DNA from: an uncultured Oscillospiraceae bacterium
Lineage (GTDB): Bacteria > Bacillota > Clostridia > Oscillospirales > Oscillospiraceae
NCBI GenBank assembly: GCA_900752285.1
Contig: CAADUW010000239.1
Coordinates: 1 to 32,163 of the forward strand
Direction of reading: 5' to 3'
DNA length: 32,163 nt
Shown: piece after piece, positions 31,751 through 32,163 of the stretch
Numbering within the stretch: the first letter of the stretch is position 1
Layout of the letters: each line of letters begins with the position of its first letter
Notes under the pieces: model-generated
Databases searched by the model: none
Told to the model about the DNA's origin: nothing
Seen by the model: the letters and a program-made list of their open reading frames with translations, nothing else
Made by a program: the position numbers and the translations under genes

Positions 31751-31978
31751 ATGGAAGAACTGCTGAATATCCTGACGGAGCTGCATCCGGACGTGGATTT
31801 TGAGACTGAGGACCGTCTGGTGGACGGAAAGATTCTGGATTCCTTTGACATTGTGACGCTGGTGGCGGAAATCAACGATGCCTACGGCGTGGCGATCCCC
31901 GCCGAAGAGCTTCTGCCGGAGAACTTCAACTCTGCCAAGGCGCTCTATGCCCTGATTTGCAGGCTGGAAGAGGAATGA
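31751..31978 (+). CDS. Acyl/peptidyl carrier protein, DltC-like
   Basis: This 75-residue acidic four-helix carrier has the phosphopantetheine attachment Ser31 in GKILDSFDIV. It should receive the aminoacyl or acyl group activated by the enzyme encoded 16 bases upstream. The 'LDS' context without the leading acidic G-A-D of fatty-acid ACPs is closer to DltC and NRPS-type carriers. AAAGGAG lies before the ATG at 31751; the ten codons upstream in frame overlap the preceding gene. No transfer enzyme (DltB, DltD or condensation domain) follows before the window ends. Confidence 0.88.
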   Translation: MEELLNILTELHPDVDFETEDRLVDGKILDSFDIVTLVAEINDAYGVAIPAEELLPENFNSAKALYALICRLEEE

Positions 31979-32068
31979 GGCGCGTTTTCGGTGCGTGTGA
32001 CAGCGGGCAGCTCCGGTATCCGCTTTCCGCCGCCAGCCCGCACCGGTGACGAAGCCCAGTTCCCATAG

Positions 32069-32163
32069 GGCAACACCGCACAATTGCGTCTGCGAGTCTC
32101 CGCCGTCTTTTTGCCCCACTTCTTCAGTTTGAAAAACGAGAAATACATACAGTATTCCTTCGT
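32069..32163. repeat. MITE-like palindromic repeat, copy B (cut by window end)
   Basis: These 95 bases match the first 95 bases of the element at 3058-3218 with two substitutions, starting at the same GGCAACACCGC terminal repeat. It begins 90 bases after the carrier-protein stop. The right half is outside the window, so its target duplication cannot be tested. Confidence 0.8.

Noticed and set aside
30196-31875. 559-codon open frame antisense to the adenylation gene
   Set aside because: No motifs or ribosome site; it mirrors the strongly supported adenylation enzyme.
31979-32068. A further gene after the carrier protein (DltB/DltD-like)
   Set aside because: Only 90 bases remain before the repeat, with no start or ribosome site; any transfer enzyme must lie outside the window.
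1-32163. CRISPR array or known defence locus
   Set aside because: No regularly spaced direct repeats and no cas, restriction-modification or toxin-antitoxin motifs were found. The DUF4143 ATPase alone is not enough to claim a defence system.

Overview
The window reads as a chromosomal segment of a GC-rich Gram-positive anaerobe of the Clostridia. The best guess is an Oscillospiraceae/Ruminococcaceae-type gut bacterium. The grounds are a RicT/PSP1-family protein, a CBS-domain family II pyrophosphatase, a DegV protein, consensus TTGACA-N17-TATAAT promoters with AGGAGG ribosome sites, and a Tn4451-like mobilizable element. The genus cannot be named from the sequence alone.

Layout. (1) 1-2240 is an old integration site. 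It holds the last 40 codons of a tyrosine recombinase, an AT-richer DUF4143-type AAA ATPase with its own promoter (minus), a second diverged copy of the recombinase-tail/terminator region, and then the initiator tRNA-fMet gene (minus). (2) 2644-3003 is a free-standing HPt phosphotransfer protein, followed by a 161-bp palindromic MITE-like repeat. A second copy of the repeat starts at 32069 and runs off the window. (3) 3219-6496 (minus) is a four-gene NAD salvage operon behind one strong promoter: nicotinamidase, NAD synthase, NMN/NaMN adenylyltransferase and nicotinate phosphoribosyltransferase. (4) 6862-13112 (minus) is a mobilizable transposon of the Tn4451 kind. It carries a sigma-region-4-like protein, a small HTH protein, a small conserved protein, an ElbB/DJ-1-like cargo gene with its own promoter and terminator, a DUF3847-like protein, a five-hairpin candidate oriT, a MobA/MobL relaxase without a visible start codon, a TnpW-like protein, and a large serine recombinase broken by an internal deletion and frameshift. 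The element looks decayed. (5) 13442-16974 (minus) is a ribose-type sugar ABC transporter (binding lipoprotein, ATPase, permease). It is divergent from a C69 dipeptidase, with a LacI-family regulator convergent to the dipeptidase. (6) 20422-26652 (minus) is DegV, then a housekeeping run of L-asparaginase, CBS pyrophosphatase, DNA polymerase III delta-prime and a RicT protein with a long basic tail. (7) 26832-31978 (plus) is galE, then a secreted transglutaminase-like protein, an Asp/Glu-type racemase, a DltA-like adenylation enzyme and a carrier protein.

The most interesting module is the last. A two-cysteine racemase sits directly upstream of a stand-alone amino-acid adenylation enzyme and its carrier protein. 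This suggests activation of a (possibly D-) amino acid for attachment to the cell envelope, but the acceptor and transfer genes are not in the window. The other points of note are the candidate oriT, the missing relaxase start codon, the MITE-like palindrome and the double attachment-site scar at tRNA-fMet. All functional assignments come from reading motifs by eye; no database search was run.
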